NCBI GenBank assembly: GCA_037953745.1
Contig: JBAKBP010007396.1
Location: 1-64,000, forward strand
DNA length: 64,000 nucleotides
Origin: Lithodes maja
Lineage: Eukaryota > Arthropoda > Malacostraca > Decapoda > Lithodidae
Direction: 5' to 3'
The notes under the pieces were generated by a model. The model was not told the DNA's origin, searched no databases, and saw nothing but the letters and a program-made list of their open reading frames with translations. Shown piece after piece: positions 1 through 11,406 of the stretch (within the stretch, counting starts at the first letter, position 1; each line of letters starts with the position of its first letter). The position numbers and the translations under genes are program-made.

Positions 1-312
1 GAGCATCCAGTCAGTTTCTTTTCAAAGAAATTTAATTCAGCACAGAAAAACTATTCGGTTGTTGAAAAGGAACTGCTGGCAATCGTGTTAGCGCTCAGAC
101 ACTTTGAGGTCTATGTTCCTGCATATGGGCCAGTCGTGGTAGTGTATACCGACCACCACCCGCTTAAATTCCTCAATCAATTCCACAACCGGAATATGAG
201 GCTGACCAGATGGTCGCTCATGTTGCAAGAGTACAACTTAGACATTCGCCATATTGCCGGTTGTGAGAATGTGATTGCGGACTGTCTGTCGCGGGTGGAG
301 GATCCGGGGTAG
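1..312 (+). pseudogene. Ty3/Gypsy (Gmr1-like) RNase H C-terminus, partial at window edge
   Basis: This is the end of a Gypsy-class pol: the RNase H domain that degrades the RNA strand during reverse transcription. The translation runs open from base 1 and shows the RNase H features LLAIVLALRHFEVYV, TDHHPLKFL and the terminal ADCLSRVEDPG, followed by a TAG stop at 310-312. The same domain, about 90% similar, occurs on the minus strand at 5006-5581. The stop directly after the RNase H tail, with no integrase behind it, fits Gmr1-type elements, in which integrase precedes reverse transcriptase. The rest of pol lies outside the window. The element is inactive as seen here only because it is cut by the window edge. 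Confidence 0.85.
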
Positions 313-823
313 GCTACCACAGTATGTTGGTATAGCCTCCTGTCTTGGTTCGCAGTGTATTTTTGCGCTGGTGCTTGTTGGCTCGCGTGTGTAGCATCAG
401 CGTAGGGTCGCAGGGCAGGAGTTGTTGGCTTTGATTAGAAGAAAATTAGGCTACATCTATAGTAGCTGCCAAAAACAACATTAAAATAAAATATGAAAAA
501 TTAAATAAAAACTTTCTTTTTAATAATTAATTTTAAGATAATATTGTAGCTGAGTACTGAGTGCAGATGATTTTCCCTCAGTAGGCTGTGCTTCTTAAAG
601 CTCGCTCTGGGAGCACAATGTTATGAATTAATGTATTATATTTGGGAAGGGTGATAAGATTTTTTTATATAAAAATGTATTTTTTTTTTTTGAAGAGACA
701 GCTTGCATTCCATGAGTGGCAGAGTGGTTAGGAGTGGCAGATTCTAGCGACATTCTGCCTGTTCAGATATGGGCTAATGGTTGAGTGTCCCATATCTTGG
801 GGGGGGGGGGGGGGGGGGGGGGG
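313..823 (+). other. Non-coding 3' region of the plus-strand Gypsy element
   Basis: I see no coding sequence here. Between the RNase H stop and the presumed 3' LTR are AT-rich sequence, a stretch at 711-780 with a perfect Pol III A-box-like word (TGGCAGAGTGG) but a poor B box, and an uninterrupted run of about 27 G at 798-824 preceded by ATCTT. The minus-strand Gypsy has the same ATCTT plus G-run directly before its 3' LTR, so the run is probably the expanded polypurine tract that primes plus-strand DNA synthesis. Confidence 0.5.
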
Positions 824-2533
824 GACGCCTCCCGGTGTTAGCAGAATGGTTGCGTGGGGCATTGCAGCTCGCTAGCGCTCGCCAGGATGGGGGGATAGGC
901 TACAGTTGTCCTAGAATGATCTGCTTTATTTCATTAGTGTCGTGTTGCCACAGACAGTCTAGAAATGGTCTTTGTTTTGGTCTGTGACCGCGCCTTATAT
1001 TTTATATTCGCTATAATATAAATGTTGCTTGTGTGGGAGGCGAGCGAGAGAGTGTGAGGGAGTACACCCGGCAGCGAGGTGAGCTATGACGCGGCTCGCT
1101 TGGGCGCTGACGGCGTTGGCGGCCAGGTGGTCAACTAGTCCCTTCCCGTCGCGGCCTCGTGTTTTTTTACCAGCTCAGAGCTTGCCTGACACGCGTATCG
1201 CCTACATCCTTTGCAATTCTGTCCCCCATACTCGCTACTCTGCATACTATTTCTCTCTCTCGACTTCTCCTTTCTCATTCTCTAATCTTTATTAAACTCA
1301 ACATCCCTTCTGGTTTCAGCATAGACGTTCACCGTCGACCAGTCGTATTGTACGCGAAGCTCTCAGATATTTCCATGTACAGGTATTAGGTTAAGGAGGT
1401 ATTATACTTTATTGAGGTTTAGAGAGACGGACTTTTCCGTATGTGTCCTCTCTCGGGAAGGTTGTAGACCGGTATATGTCTCCCTTGCCAGGTGTTGAGT
1501 GATTCTGCTTGGTTATCTAAAGCTAGACTGGAGGTAAGGTTACTGTGTCGTTGTCTCCGATGTGTGCAGTGTTAGCTAAGCTCTGCACGACATCGACAGG
1601 TACTGTGGGAGCCTAAGTTGTCTTCGGGTTGGTTTACTTTGCGAGCACAGCGCTGTGGTGTGAGAGGGCCATAGCCTATCCCTCACAACATAGTGCTGCC
1701 TCTTTGTGTTGACTTCTGAGGGATCGCCAGGATAGAGCTAGGTACTAGAGACCTAGATTTATCAAGAGAGCATCCCCATCATATAACGTAATCTTCATTA
1801 TACCACCCTCGGACAACGTTAGGCTACGAGCCGCATGCTCGCCCATTGTTGCCCTGCCTTGATACCCCAGCTAGACTTTATTAACTGAGCAGACACTGGT
1901 TAGAGATAAGCCCCATTATTATATGTATGCAACATTATTATTCACTGCACTTTTGAGCCGAGGTTATTGTTGAGTTGCACAACCCGAGTAGGCTGTTGCG
2001 TTGTGTCACGAAGCATTTCTTTAGTTGTCGAGCATTACTACCTTTGCGCAGTCTTTATTATTTGCCTGCCTATTATTACTATATGTCCTAGCATTTATTG
2101 TGACCCGTATTCTGCATTATAATTGTTCAAGATTCTTTACGAACATCTTCCCAGCATCAGACTTAGTTCAGAAGTTTCCAGTTGATGTTGCAGGACTAGC
2201 ATTGCACTTTCTTTAATACAGGAGTGCCAGTTATTTGAGTATCTACCGTAATGTTAATTAATCACGTTAACTATCTTTTCTTTGTGTAACATAATCGAGT
2301 TATCTTTTACTGTTTGAGAATAGGCTGTTTCATTGAGCGTCAGCCTAGTGTGTGTGCACCAGTTACCGAGTCATAGGATACCTCGTTGTCCAGGCACGAC
2401 TCAGGGTGGTAATGGTGTTTTGTTTTCCAGTGTTTAAGGCAGGGGTTGGATCTAGTGTTACCGTTGTTGCTTTTTGCCATTATCTAGTCCAATGTTGAAG
2501 AGCCCTGTGTCTTAGAGAACCTGGATCGTAACA
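824..2533 (+). repeat. Putative 3' LTR of the plus-strand Gypsy element
   Basis: The right boundary is inferred from the ending GATCGTAACA at 2524-2533, which resembles the CAGTCGTAACA end of the minus-strand Gypsy LTRs, and from BEL/Pao coding sequence starting directly after it. The left boundary is uncertain, between the end of the G-run at 824 and the first TG at 836. The region holds no credible gene; short open frames inside look random. The partner 5' LTR is outside the window, so the length of about 1.7 kb cannot be confirmed by comparison. Confidence 0.5.
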
Positions 2534-2710
2534 CTGGGCAGAATGAAAGGCTTGCAGCGTAAGTTTATAAAAGAGAACGCCAGAACGTTTCAGAAAATCT
2601 ATTTAAGACTTTCTCCCCACCCTTACCAGTCTCATTAGGACTTATACCAATATGGTCCAAGTCCCATAGAGCTGTCAGATCCTTTAATTCTGGAGATTTA
2701 CTGCCAATAT
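2534..2710 (-). pseudogene. BEL/Pao pol fragment continuing the element at 19904-21701
   Basis: Read on the minus strand from 2710, this segment is in frame with the BEL/Pao protease region that ends at 19904 once the Gypsy insertion is set aside. It encodes the motif LWDLDHIGISP, which matches the conserved stretch between protease and reverse transcriptase in BEL/Pao polyproteins. The frame then runs to a stop. It is cut at its other side by the LTR of the plus-strand Gypsy. The repeated ATAT at 2707-2710 and 19904-19907 is the target-site duplication of the Gypsy. No RT, RNase H or integrase of this BEL copy is visible in the window. Confidence 0.75.
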
Positions 2711-4526
2711 TGTTACGACTGAGGTTTAAATATATCAGGGCTCTTATTCATTGGACTAGTAATGGCATAAATGCTACAACGGAAAGCGCTAGATCCAACC
2801 TCTGATGTATATTCCCAGTGAACAAAGAACACAAATACTCTCCAGAGTTCTATATGCAATAATAGGTTATCAAACTCTCAATAAATGTGCGTCTACTCTA
2901 GGCTTAATGTTATGTGAAAACAGCCTATTACGACCTATAACCGAAGGTGCTTGGTTATGGTATGCAAAGTAAGGTGGTAAGGGAAGTTACAGCTTATGTT
3001 ACTTTAATCAATAAATGTCAGGCACTCCTGCATGAAAGAAAGTGCACTAAAGTCCTTCAACACCAACAAGGAATCTTCTTTAAATGTTAGATGCTATCAA
3101 GATGCTCGAATCGGAAATGGAACCCCAAAAAGGCTGGCAGCGGAACAATGCTCGAGCAGGCTATGCTCACAAAAAGGCAGGATATATAATGCAGTCGGAG
3201 CCAAGAATATCCTAAACGCTACAACAATAATAATAATCGCCACGACCATGCAGTATTCCTATCAACAAAAAGAGCCTAAGTCGTTTGTGTCTCAATACAT
3301 CAAACTAGGCTGCGAAATGCTTGTGTAATCATAAACGGGTATGCATAATAAGAGTAATTGGGTTAATATACTTGATGTCTACTATGACTGATAAAGTCTA
3401 GCTAGAGTCAATGATACGAGATACTGGTGCGCATGGCATGCCGCATAGCCTAGTGCAAATCTCAAGTCTGTGCGTCAAGTATTACGTTAGAGTGAAGGGT
3501 AGCTCTCTTGAGAAACCTTAATACCGAAGTATTAAGCGTTCTCCTGGCGTACCTCAAAGATAAACGAGCTTAGAACAGTGCAGAATGGTATAGGCAAAAA
3601 GCCCTCATTCGTGCATGCTCTACTCTCAATGGCACACAGACTAGAATTTACCCAATCAACTCCAGTTCTCAGGTATGTCGTGCAGCTTTTAACTAAAGCC
3701 AGCACCCATCGGAAACAATACCTTATAGTACCAGACTCCTAGTCTAGCATTATCTAATCCAGCAGAACACTAATAATTATAGGAAGCGGTACTAAACAAT
3801 ATGAATGCCAACCAATACTTCGTGATCAACTTATCTTAACAACTAACATACATGGGTTATATAAGACCTTAACGCACAATACAACTGGCCAGCATGAAGC
3901 TGATTATGCAGAGTTAACCAGAGGGGGTATAATATTAATAAAAGGTGGTGAAAGATATGGAAAATGAGAGAGGTAGGCAGAGGAAAAGGTTCTCAGGTGC
4001 AGAGAGGGTGACAGATATCAAAGGGATAAGAGGGATGCATTCTAGAAACCAGATCTGAGGGAGAGAGTGGCAAGAGAGCTGTATATATACTAGCACTAGC
4101 TCGCACCGCGTAGTCAAAGCGGTGACAATTCCTTCAGCCAATGCCAAAGAAGCCAGCCAAACATGACATCACCAAGCATGGTAAAAAACTCCTCCAACCA
4201 ATCCCCAAGAGGCCAGCCAGCCGTGAAGTCATCGAGCATGGCAAAAAACACTACGCGCCTCCTCTCACTCTGTTCTACTCTCTCTCTATCTCTCTCAAAT
4301 CCTATCATTACTACTTAATGATAAAACATATACTTTGCAATTAAACATATAAAGCCTTGACATGGGCGAAAACAAAGAGCCTTTCTGGACTGCCCATGAC
4401 ACGAGCTTTCATACGAAATAAAGCACACAATAATACATCAACTGTAGCCACATGCACTGCCCTGGCGATCCTAGCGAGTCACCGTAGGACAAGCCATGCG
4501 GTTCTAACGGAGTGGTTAACGTCACA
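2711..4526 (-). repeat. 3' LTR of the Gypsy element, uninterrupted copy
   Basis: This 1816-bp repeat starts with TG and ends with CA. It is almost identical to the pieces of the other LTR at 11598-11616, 15982-16444, 17611-18283, 18531-18779 and 19521-19903. It has no insertion, so it serves as an internal reference for the empty sites of four elements in its twin. It carries two diverged tandem units of about 64 bp at roughly 4136-4255 (sharing GCCAGCC and CATGG words), of which the twin retains only one. Open frames inside are not conserved coding sequence. Confidence 0.85.
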
Positions 4527-4545
4527 CCCCCCCCCCCAAGATTTT
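4527..4545 (-). other. Polypurine tract of the Gypsy element
   Basis: On the minus strand the sequence reads ATCTTGGGGGGGGGGG directly before the TGTGACG start of the 3' LTR. A purine run at this place is the expected primer for plus-strand DNA synthesis. The same ATCTT plus G-run precedes the LTR of the plus-strand relative near 798-824. Confidence 0.65.
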
Positions 4546-5005
4546 TTCTCAGAGACCCTAAGCTCAAAAAAAATCTGATGGTTAGAACCCATGCTATATC
4601 TCTACTTCCCATCACCCAGTGGCAGTAAAATATCTAGCACAGTTCTTCAACAAAACATTTTACAAAATTATAACCCTCCCCAACACAATAGGTTAAATCA
4701 TATGTAGTTATGCTCCTCAAGAGCGAGCTTCTCTAGCCCAGCATTCTGAGAGGAGTGCAACTCCGAATTACTGCTATAACATACTGAAAAAATTCAACTA
4801 TCAAAGAAAGAGTTTTTATTTGATTTTTATGTTTTTAATTTGTTTATTTCGGCTGCACTATAGGGGCAAGCCTAGTTTTTTTCTTCTATACCAAACGCTC
4901 AACTCCTGCTTTACGACCCAAAACGCTGGGCTACAACCGCGAGCCAACAAGCACCAAGCGCAAAATACTATTCAAACTAAAGCAGGAGGCTACCCGTGTG
5001 TCAAT
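4546..5005 (-). other. Gypsy 3' untranslated region
   Basis: There is no coding signal between the RNase H stop and the polypurine tract. The region is AT-rich, and the minus-strand text after the RNase H stop matches in layout the sequence that follows the plus-strand RNase H fragment at 313-600. Confidence 0.5.
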
Positions 5006-5581
5006 CTACCCAGGATCATATACCCTTGAAAGACAATCTGCAACCACGTTGTCACAACCGGCAATATGGCGCATGTCCAGGTTATATACCAATAACCTTA
5101 GTGACCACCTGGTCAGCCTCATATTCCGATTGTGAAACTGGCCCAAGAACTTGAGAGGGTGATGATCTGTGTAAACTACAACGACCGGACCATAGGCTGG
5201 AACATAGACCTCGAAATGCCTCAGTGCAAGCACAACTGCCAGCAGCTCCCTCTCGACCACAGAGCAGCTCCCCTGGGCTGAATTGAACTTCTCCGAGCAG
5301 AAACTAACAGGATGCTCCAGCCCATCATCGTCCTCTTGCATAAGGACGGCACCAGCCCCCACACCACTAGCATCCGTTGCTAGTTGGAAAGGTAGGCTAA
5401 AGTCAGGGGCCCTGAGGTTCGGGTGAGTGCACAACAGGTGTTTTACTACTCTAAACGCCTTCTCACACTCAGGCGCCCATTTGACTTTCTTATCCTTCCA
5501 GTTATCCTCCACCTGAGCTTGACTGTCCCGTTCTCCTTCTCCACCTTGACTGCTAAACGTACAAAGTACAAAGGAGTACAA
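5006..5581 (-). pseudogene. Gypsy RT connection and RNase H domain (Gmr1-like)
   Basis: The minus-strand frame of 191 codons starts in the RT thumb/connection (KVKWAPECEKAFRVVKHLL), continues with the first RNase H strand carrying its catalytic aspartate (LATDASGVGAGAVL), then HPVSFCSEKFN, ERELLAVVLALRHFEVY and TDHHPLKFL, and ends CLSRVYDPG with a stop. That is the normal domain order for Gypsy RNase H. Sequence upstream of about codon 25 does not look like RT, and the palm and fingers expected there are absent; a LINE fragment begins about 200 bp upstream. Termination directly after RNase H, as in the copy at 1-312, supports an RNase-H-last pol. Confidence 0.85.
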
Positions 5582-5786
5582 AGGAAATCAAGCAACAACA
5601 GGTCTAGTGACCCTTCTAGGCTGCTTGTCCTCCAAAACACTGAGGATCAAGTGTCCAAACAGTGGTTTAGAGTGGGTAAGGGAACATTGGAAAGGGAACT
5701 ACTGCCCTGGAACTAATGTCCGTGGCAGGACTAGGAAGTTAGTAGGGGACATATGGCTTAGTAACTGAGGGGAGGATAAAATAAAG

Positions 5787-6911
5787 TTATTCATTTACAA
5801 ACGCAGTCAGTCGCGGGTTTGATGCGAGATATTTGTCTAGGCGGAGTTTAAATGAATCAACGGTGCTGCAGTCTATAACGTCTCGGGGAAGCCCATTCCA
5901 CAAGTTGACAACTCGATTGAAGAAGAAATTCTTAGATTCGTGTGAGTTAAAAGATTTACCAATAATTTTGCAACCGTTTCCCCGCGTGTAATTAGATTGG
6001 TCGATAGTGAAGTACTTACTACAGTTCATATTGTCGATGCCTTTGATGATTTTGAACACTTGAATTAAGTCGCCTCTTAATCTGCGCTGGGTTAAAGGAA
6101 ATAGATTTAATTCTCTAAGACGCTCTTCGTATGGTTTGTTCTTTAGGCTAGGTATCATTTTGGTAACTCTACGTTGAACTCGTTCTAGCTTGTTTATATC
6201 TTTTTGGTAATAAGGGCACCAGGATTGAACGCAGTATTCCAGAAGAGGGCGGACTAAGGAATTGTAAAGGGTTAGGATAACTTCTTTGGATTTATGCTCA
6301 AATGACCTGCCTATAAAGCCAATTATTTTGTTTGCCTTCTTAACAACTTCTGAACATTGTTGACTCGGTTTTAGGTTACTCGATATTAGGTTACTCGATA
6401 TTGTTACTCCCAGATCAGTTTCTCTGTTTACATTCTTAAGCTGAGTGCCATTCATCGAATAGTTTGCTTTCTCATTTAGGTATCCGACATGTAGTACTTT
6501 ACATTTATCCGCATTGAAACTCATTTGCCAAATTTGGGCCCAACATGACAATTTATCTAGATTGTGTTGCATATCGTCAACTTGTTCTTTTGAGAGTACG
6601 CTATTTGCAATTTTTGTATAGTCAGCAAATTTTGAGATTGTGCAGGTGAGACCCTCATCTATGTCGTTGATGTAAATTAGAAAGAGAATTGGTCCTAGTA
6701 CCGAGCCCTGGGGTACCCCACTACTTACATTGGTCCATTTAGATGCCTTACCGTTTATAACTACCCTTTGCTTTCTGTTGCGGAGCCAATTTTCTATCCA
6801 TTTCAACACACCGTCTTGTATTCCATGCGCTTTTAGTTTTAGCAGTAAACGTTTGTGGGGAACTTTGTCAAAGGCCTTTTGAAAATCAAGGAAAAACGTC
6901 ATCACAGGCAC
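5787..6911 (-). pseudogene. CR1/L2-like LINE reverse transcriptase fragment nested in the Gypsy
   Basis: A 374-codon minus-strand frame encodes the RT C-terminal half of a non-LTR retrotransposon. It shows FLDFQKAFDKVPHKRLL, GVPQGSVLGPILFLIYINDI and, at the catalytic box, FADYTK where active enzymes have FADDTK; the second aspartate is replaced by tyrosine. The thumb region (RRVTKMIPSLKN, YEERLRELNL, RRLRGDLIQVFKII) and the C-terminal WNGLPRDVID tail are typical of the CR1/L2 group. The frame is otherwise open, so decay is recent. It is 5' truncated and sits exactly where the host Gypsy should carry its own RT. The family differs from the CR1 family found at 18.8, 30.5, 43.9 and 57.1 kb. Confidence 0.85.
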
Positions 6912-6921
6912 AGTGAGAGGC

Positions 6922-8120
6922 TCAGGGGGGGTGCCTCACATACTCCTTCATGAGATTAACGTGACATAACTGATTGCGCTTACGTCTGTCTGGAGTGGCT
7001 ACCAAGTAATCCAAGTCCGATAGCTTCTCCACCACCCTATAAGGACCAGTGTACTTCGCGGATAAGGGGTGACGTACAAGGGGCAGTAGAATCAACACCT
7101 CCTGACCCACGTGAAACTCCCTGAGTTTAACCTTGAGGTCGTACCTGTCCTTCATGAGGGCCTGAGAGCTAGTCAAATTACGGCCAGCCAACTCCAGACT
7201 GCGCAACATCCGTTCTCGACTGTCTAGGACATACTTGAGCATAGAACAAAGTTTTTCTGCACCCTCTCATATTTCTTTAACCATATGGAGAGGCCCTCTG
7301 ACACGGTGTCCAAAGACGAGCTCATTAGGGCTGAATCCCAAACTTTCCCCAGGTACCTCCCGTGCAGCAAATAAAACATATGGCAGGCCAAGATCCCAAT
7401 CTTTCCCATTCTCAAAGCAATAACAACGAAGCATAGATTTTAAGGTTGAGTGCCATCGCTCTAACACTCCCTGGCTCTCCGGATGATACGCAGATGACAC
7501 AACCGTAACAATCCCATGCTGCTGCATTGTCTGAACAAAGAGGTTAGAAGTGAAGTTGGATCCTTGGTCTGACTGAATCCCCTGCGGGTAACCATACCGG
7601 GAAAACTACACTAGCAAGTTTCGGACCACCGTCTTCGCGGACCCATTTCTCATAGGGTACGCGTCAGGTACCTTGTTGCCACATCCATGATGGTCAGGAG
7701 AAACTAGTTTCCGGCACTTGTAGGGGGAAGGGGGCCAACCATATCAACTATTACCTTACTAAAGGGAGGCCCACTGACAGGAATGGAGTGTAACGGCGCC
7801 TTAGGAATGCTCTGATTTGGTTTGCCAACCTTCTGACACACATCACACATTGCCACCCATGACACAACTTGTGCTCTCAGACCAGGCCACCAAAATAATT
7901 TTCCTAAGGCTGCAACCGTCTTACGGACACCCAGATGTCCCGCCAGTGGTACATCATGAGACAACCTAAGTAAGCTTTCCCTGCAAACCCTCGGCATGAC
8001 CAGCTGGTCTACCTCTCCTGACCCCCCCTCCCAATTCCTCTGCGGATCTTGGAATCGCCGATATAATATGCCATCTATGAAAAAAAAATCTCCCGACTGT
8101 GCATCACTGTCCTCCTCCAA
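6922..8120 (-). pseudogene. Gypsy integrase, three fragments
   Basis: Read on the minus strand, 8120-7704 gives the zinc-binding H2C2 module (the HDVPLAGHLG histidines, then CDVCQKVG) and the start of the catalytic core with its first aspartate (VIVDMVGPLPP). 7527-7267 gives the later core with SSAYHPESQGVLERWH, including the catalytic glutamate. 7242-6922 gives the C-terminal domain that usually contacts DNA (DRYDLKVKLREFHVGQEVL, YTGPYRVVEKL). Frameshifts or stops separate the pieces between 7704 and 7527 and near 7250. The module lies downstream of protease and upstream of RNase H, which is the Gmr1-like order. The enzyme cannot be functional in this copy. Confidence 0.85.
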
Positions 8121-8541
8121 TTCGACAGCACCGGTACCACATTCAAGAACCTCCGGGTCTTCTAATTACAATTTACGAATGTCCGAAGGAGCAAGCCTAT
8201 CTAAGTGTTTGCGAAACAACTCATGCCCCCCTCCTACATTGAATTTAGCCTCCCGTTGCTCTCTCTCTGTGTATCGTTGCTGTCTCTTCGTCTTTTTAAC
8301 CCTCCAGCCCCGGTTATGTATTATATATATATTCCTCGAAACCCGGGTGTTTTGGCCGAAAAACGTCTAGGCTAGGCTACCGTATATTCGTTAATCAGAC
8401 TGCTTACCGCATTCCCGCGCATCCCCAAGCGTAGCTGTGTTATTTACCTGTAAAATGGCATTAAGTAGAGCTCTCTAAGTCAACTGGGTGAGCTGTGATG
8501 ATGATTTCATTGGAGATAACTTTATGGCCAAACCAGCCACT
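8121..8541 (-). other. Linker between Gypsy protease and integrase
   Basis: I recognise no conserved domain here. The sequence should join protease to integrase in pol, and the minus-strand frames contain stops. It may include partly non-homologous sequence, because the frame of the protease ORF runs on to 8542 without a known domain. Confidence 0.35.
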
Positions 8542-9735
8542 TTACACCACTTTTCGATACTGAACAACAACATACAGGCACACAAGAACAAGCGACGCTC
8601 TCCTTCTTGTGGCCGGAGATGCGGAGCGTCGGTCCAGCCGGCTGTTGTTTACATGAGTCGGACCGACGCCTCGCACAGCAAGCTCACAGGCTGTGACGTC
8701 GTGGGTGCATAAGAGGCCTTCCGGGTACCTGGTACATGCTTTTTTATGGGCGTACATGAGGTCATCCGGGAACCAAGGGTTAAGCCCATCCTCTGCCTTC
8801 TTAGTAACAGTTAATGGGTCTTCTCCAGACTCGAAAATCGGTTCTAATAATGAGTCCCCGAGAATGTCCGTTGATACTAAACTCCCAACCGCATCAACTT
8901 TCAACCCCTTCTCGGTACCTTTCCTCCGCTTGTCTAAAGACTGTTGACCAGAATGCGACTCCCTGGATGCAAGAGATCTGGTGACAACACACGCCATAGG
9001 TTGCACCGGACACTTCTCAACCCACTCCTGCTCCTCCCTACTCACGTCGGCCGGCTTCTCGGCAACGACTAAGGGTGGAGCCTCAGAAGTAGGTCCCGCA
9101 AAGTCTTTGCCGAGAAGGAGGTCGACGCCCCCAACAAGTAACTTTTCCACAATTCCTACATCCAGGTCACGAGTCACACCATCAACTTCCATCTTCATTC
9201 TTACAAGCAGGTATGACCTTGTTGCATTCACTCCCTGAACCACAACCACCCGCGCCGTATTTACAGGTTTACCAGTGAAATTTCTCAACAGTGTTTGCGA
9301 TGCCCCAGTGTCACGCAAAATTCTCACCTCATGTCTTCTACCCCCCCACTCCACACAACCGAGTCCCCTGTGGTCACTAAAGGCATCACGGACAGGGAAT
9401 AAGCCTTCCGGATCCTTCTGCACTGGCGGTGTATTTACCTCGGAATAATTGCCTCTAACAAACTCCGATGTCCTCTTGAACACTCCAATGCCGTGAGCAA
9501 AAGACACGGCTGCCGGAGGAGGTCGACTAGGGCACTCATTTGCCTTATGACCCTCCTTGTGGCACTTAAAAACACATACATTTCGGTTTCGGCTTATACT
9601 GTGATGTAAAAGGCCCCTGACTTTTCTTATACGGCGTGGTGTTAGGTTTGGATTCAGTTTTAGTTTCATTGCTCTTTTGTTTAAATGTGTCATTGCTACG
9701 GGGAGGGGGAGGATAATGGTCCTTAACACTTGCAT
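8542..9735 (-). pseudogene. Gypsy nucleocapsid zinc knuckle and aspartic protease
   Basis: This 397-codon minus-strand frame carries the end of gag and the retropepsin that cuts the polyprotein. A CCHC zinc knuckle (CX2CX4HX4C in KCHKEGHKANEC with the preceding cysteine) lies near 9545-9590. The protease follows with the catalytic triplet in LRDTGASQTLL near 9300 and the flap/second-loop motif VDLLLGKDFAG near 9110. Sequence past about residue 220 is unrecognised. The frame overlaps the upstream gag frame (9566-10090) across a single frameshift inside the knuckle region, so gag and protease are no longer joined in this copy, unless that shift is programmed. Confidence 0.8.
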
Positions 9736-10090
9736 CGTACTTCTGTGAGGACCCGCAACCCTGAATCAACGACAGCCGTAGATCAGCCATTTCTGCTGCT
9801 TCTACTAGAGTTCTTGGGTTTTTCTCCTTTAAGTTCAAAGTTAGATCACCGCCCGTGCTCTTAAAGAACTGCTCCAACATCATTAACTGCTTAATTCCAT
9901 CAAATGTTGTTACCTTCTCAAATCGGAGCCAGTTCCCCATAGCATCGGACAAGTCCCGGGCGTGTTCCAAAAAGGTGCTATCTCTTCCCTTAGTTACACC
10001 CCGGAACTTCAAACGGTACGTTTCTGGTTGCAGTTCGTAAGCCCTCAGGACAGCCTCCTTGAGATCCTCATTCACAATACATGACTCCAA
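9566..10090 (-). pseudogene. Gypsy gag capsid domain (SCAN-like)
   Basis: A 174-codon minus-strand frame resembles the capsid C-terminal domain shared by Gmr1-like Gypsy gag and vertebrate SCAN domains: VLRAYELQPETYRLKFRG, then FLEHARDLSDAMGNWLRFEKV, QLMMLEQFFKSTGGDLTLNLKEKNPRTLVEAAEMADL. It mediates capsid assembly in related elements. The upstream part of gag is at 10763-11406, with a TTAA MITE inserted between. A low-complexity lysine/proline region leads into the zinc knuckle, where the frame ends. Confidence 0.75.
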
Positions 10091-10129
10091 AGGTAACTCA
10101 TCGTAGGCTTTAAGACCCTTGCCTATTAA

Positions 10130-10758
10130 CCTAACAAGTGCGCATGGGGGTAATTGAAAACGTCCCCCTGTGCTGACGTATTTGAGGTGTTTCCGTCACT
10201 AAAATATTCATTGTACCATTAATAGCATTAATAATTATCCATATGCGCCTATTATGGGTTGATTATAAAGGTATTAACCTGAAACAACAATAAAACGAGT
10301 GAAAACCGCGTTTGGATGGTCAAAATCGGAGATATAGCCCGCGAGTTGTATAATGTATGGGTGAGGCAAACTGCTTTCCCGCCAATTTCCCCCAAGGCCA
10401 CTGAGACACAGTCGATCGATACTCTCTCTCTCTCTCTCTTGCACTCGCTTGCCATCAGTGATGACAACACCCTGCTTGCAACTCGCTAATGTTAGCACGA
10501 AAATATACCTCAGAATAAGGGAATAATAGGGAAAATAGGTGATAACTGAAGGAGAGGAGGAAAGTGGGGAAGGAGGGGAGGTAGAGGACTGAGATTTTGC
10601 ATGGCCCAGGGGCCAAAAAAAAATAAAAAAATAAAAAATAAAAATAAAAAAATATTTTGTTTTCGATGTCAAAAGTTGATTTTTTATTTTACTTACTCTC
10701 AAGAGTCTTCCCGCAGTCCGCCGGGGGAACTCTTAAGAGTCTCCCCGCAGTTCCCGGG
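10130..10758 (-). mobile_element. piggyBac-like TTAA MITE inserted in gag
   Basis: The element is flanked by TTAA at 10126-10129 and 10759-10762. Ends begin CCTAACAAGTGCGCA (left) and, inverted, CCCGGGAACTGCGGGG (right). When one TTAA and the element are set aside, the flanking gag frame stays open, which supports a clean insertion. No transposase is encoded. A homologous copy in the opposite orientation lies at 27364-28626, where it contains a second TTAA element, and a related one lies at 61322-61914. Internal sequence includes a CT microsatellite near 10420-10440 and an A-rich run near 10615-10650. Confidence 0.8.
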
Positions 10759-10762
10759 TTAA

Positions 10763-11406
10763 TCTAGAGGATACAAGTGCTGCCCATTTATTCTCTGGCC
10801 ACTGGTGTTCCTGGCACTTCTTCTCAAAGCGTGCGAAAAATTCTGTTACCCCACTCTCATCAAACACCGGAACCAGTTTCAATAAGTGCGAGAGAGATTG
10901 ATCATGAGCACGGTTACCAGCCCCAAGTCGCTGTCCCGTTGTCTCTACTCGCGACTTCTCTACGTCCCCCCAGGGGTCCCCCCCAGGGGCAACCCACCCT
11001 GCCAGTCACCACCCAACTGTGGAAGCGTACCCGCAGTCGGCAAACCACTGGGATGGCTGGGAGTCGAGTGTAGGGGAAGCATGGCCGAAGGGCTCTGAGC
11101 ACTCAACCCATCTCTCTCACCAGTCACCCTGCCCAGTACACACGTTATCAAGTTATCCCTGGTCATGCTGCTAGTACCCGCATGACCGATAGCTGTGGCC
11201 AGGCATTGAAGACCGTACCGATCCATACCCTCCAACCGCTCGGCAGTAACAGGCCATTGCAAAAATATCCTAGCATCCTCCTCCCAGTTCACCTGATTAA
11301 CCATTTCATCATACTGCTGTTCCTCAGTTTCGACATTACGTACTGTGTCTCCATTCTCCTCTGATCCGGTATAAGACATGATGCTCACAAAAATTTCTCC
11401 CCTCAA
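10763..11406 (-). pseudogene. Gypsy gag N-terminal region
   Basis: The minus-strand frame beginning at the ATG near 11406 has 148 codons with an acidic start (EEQQYDEMVNQVNWEEDARIFLQ) and then a proline/serine/glycine-rich region. After a stop or frameshift near 10960, another frame continues toward 10763 with FDESGVTEFFARFE and a run of tryptophan-containing residues, a pattern usual for the start of the Gypsy gag capsid domain. That frame leads into the capsid frame at 9566-10090 across the MITE. The call rests mainly on position between the primer-binding region and the capsid. Confidence 0.6.

Noticed and set aside
711..780. tRNA gene candidate with a perfect A box
   Set aside because: The B box is poor (TGTTCAGATATGG) and no cloverleaf stems close.
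1086..1389. Overlapping plus-strand frames of 69 and 76 codons
   Set aside because: They lie inside the presumed Gypsy LTR and show no similarity to anything.
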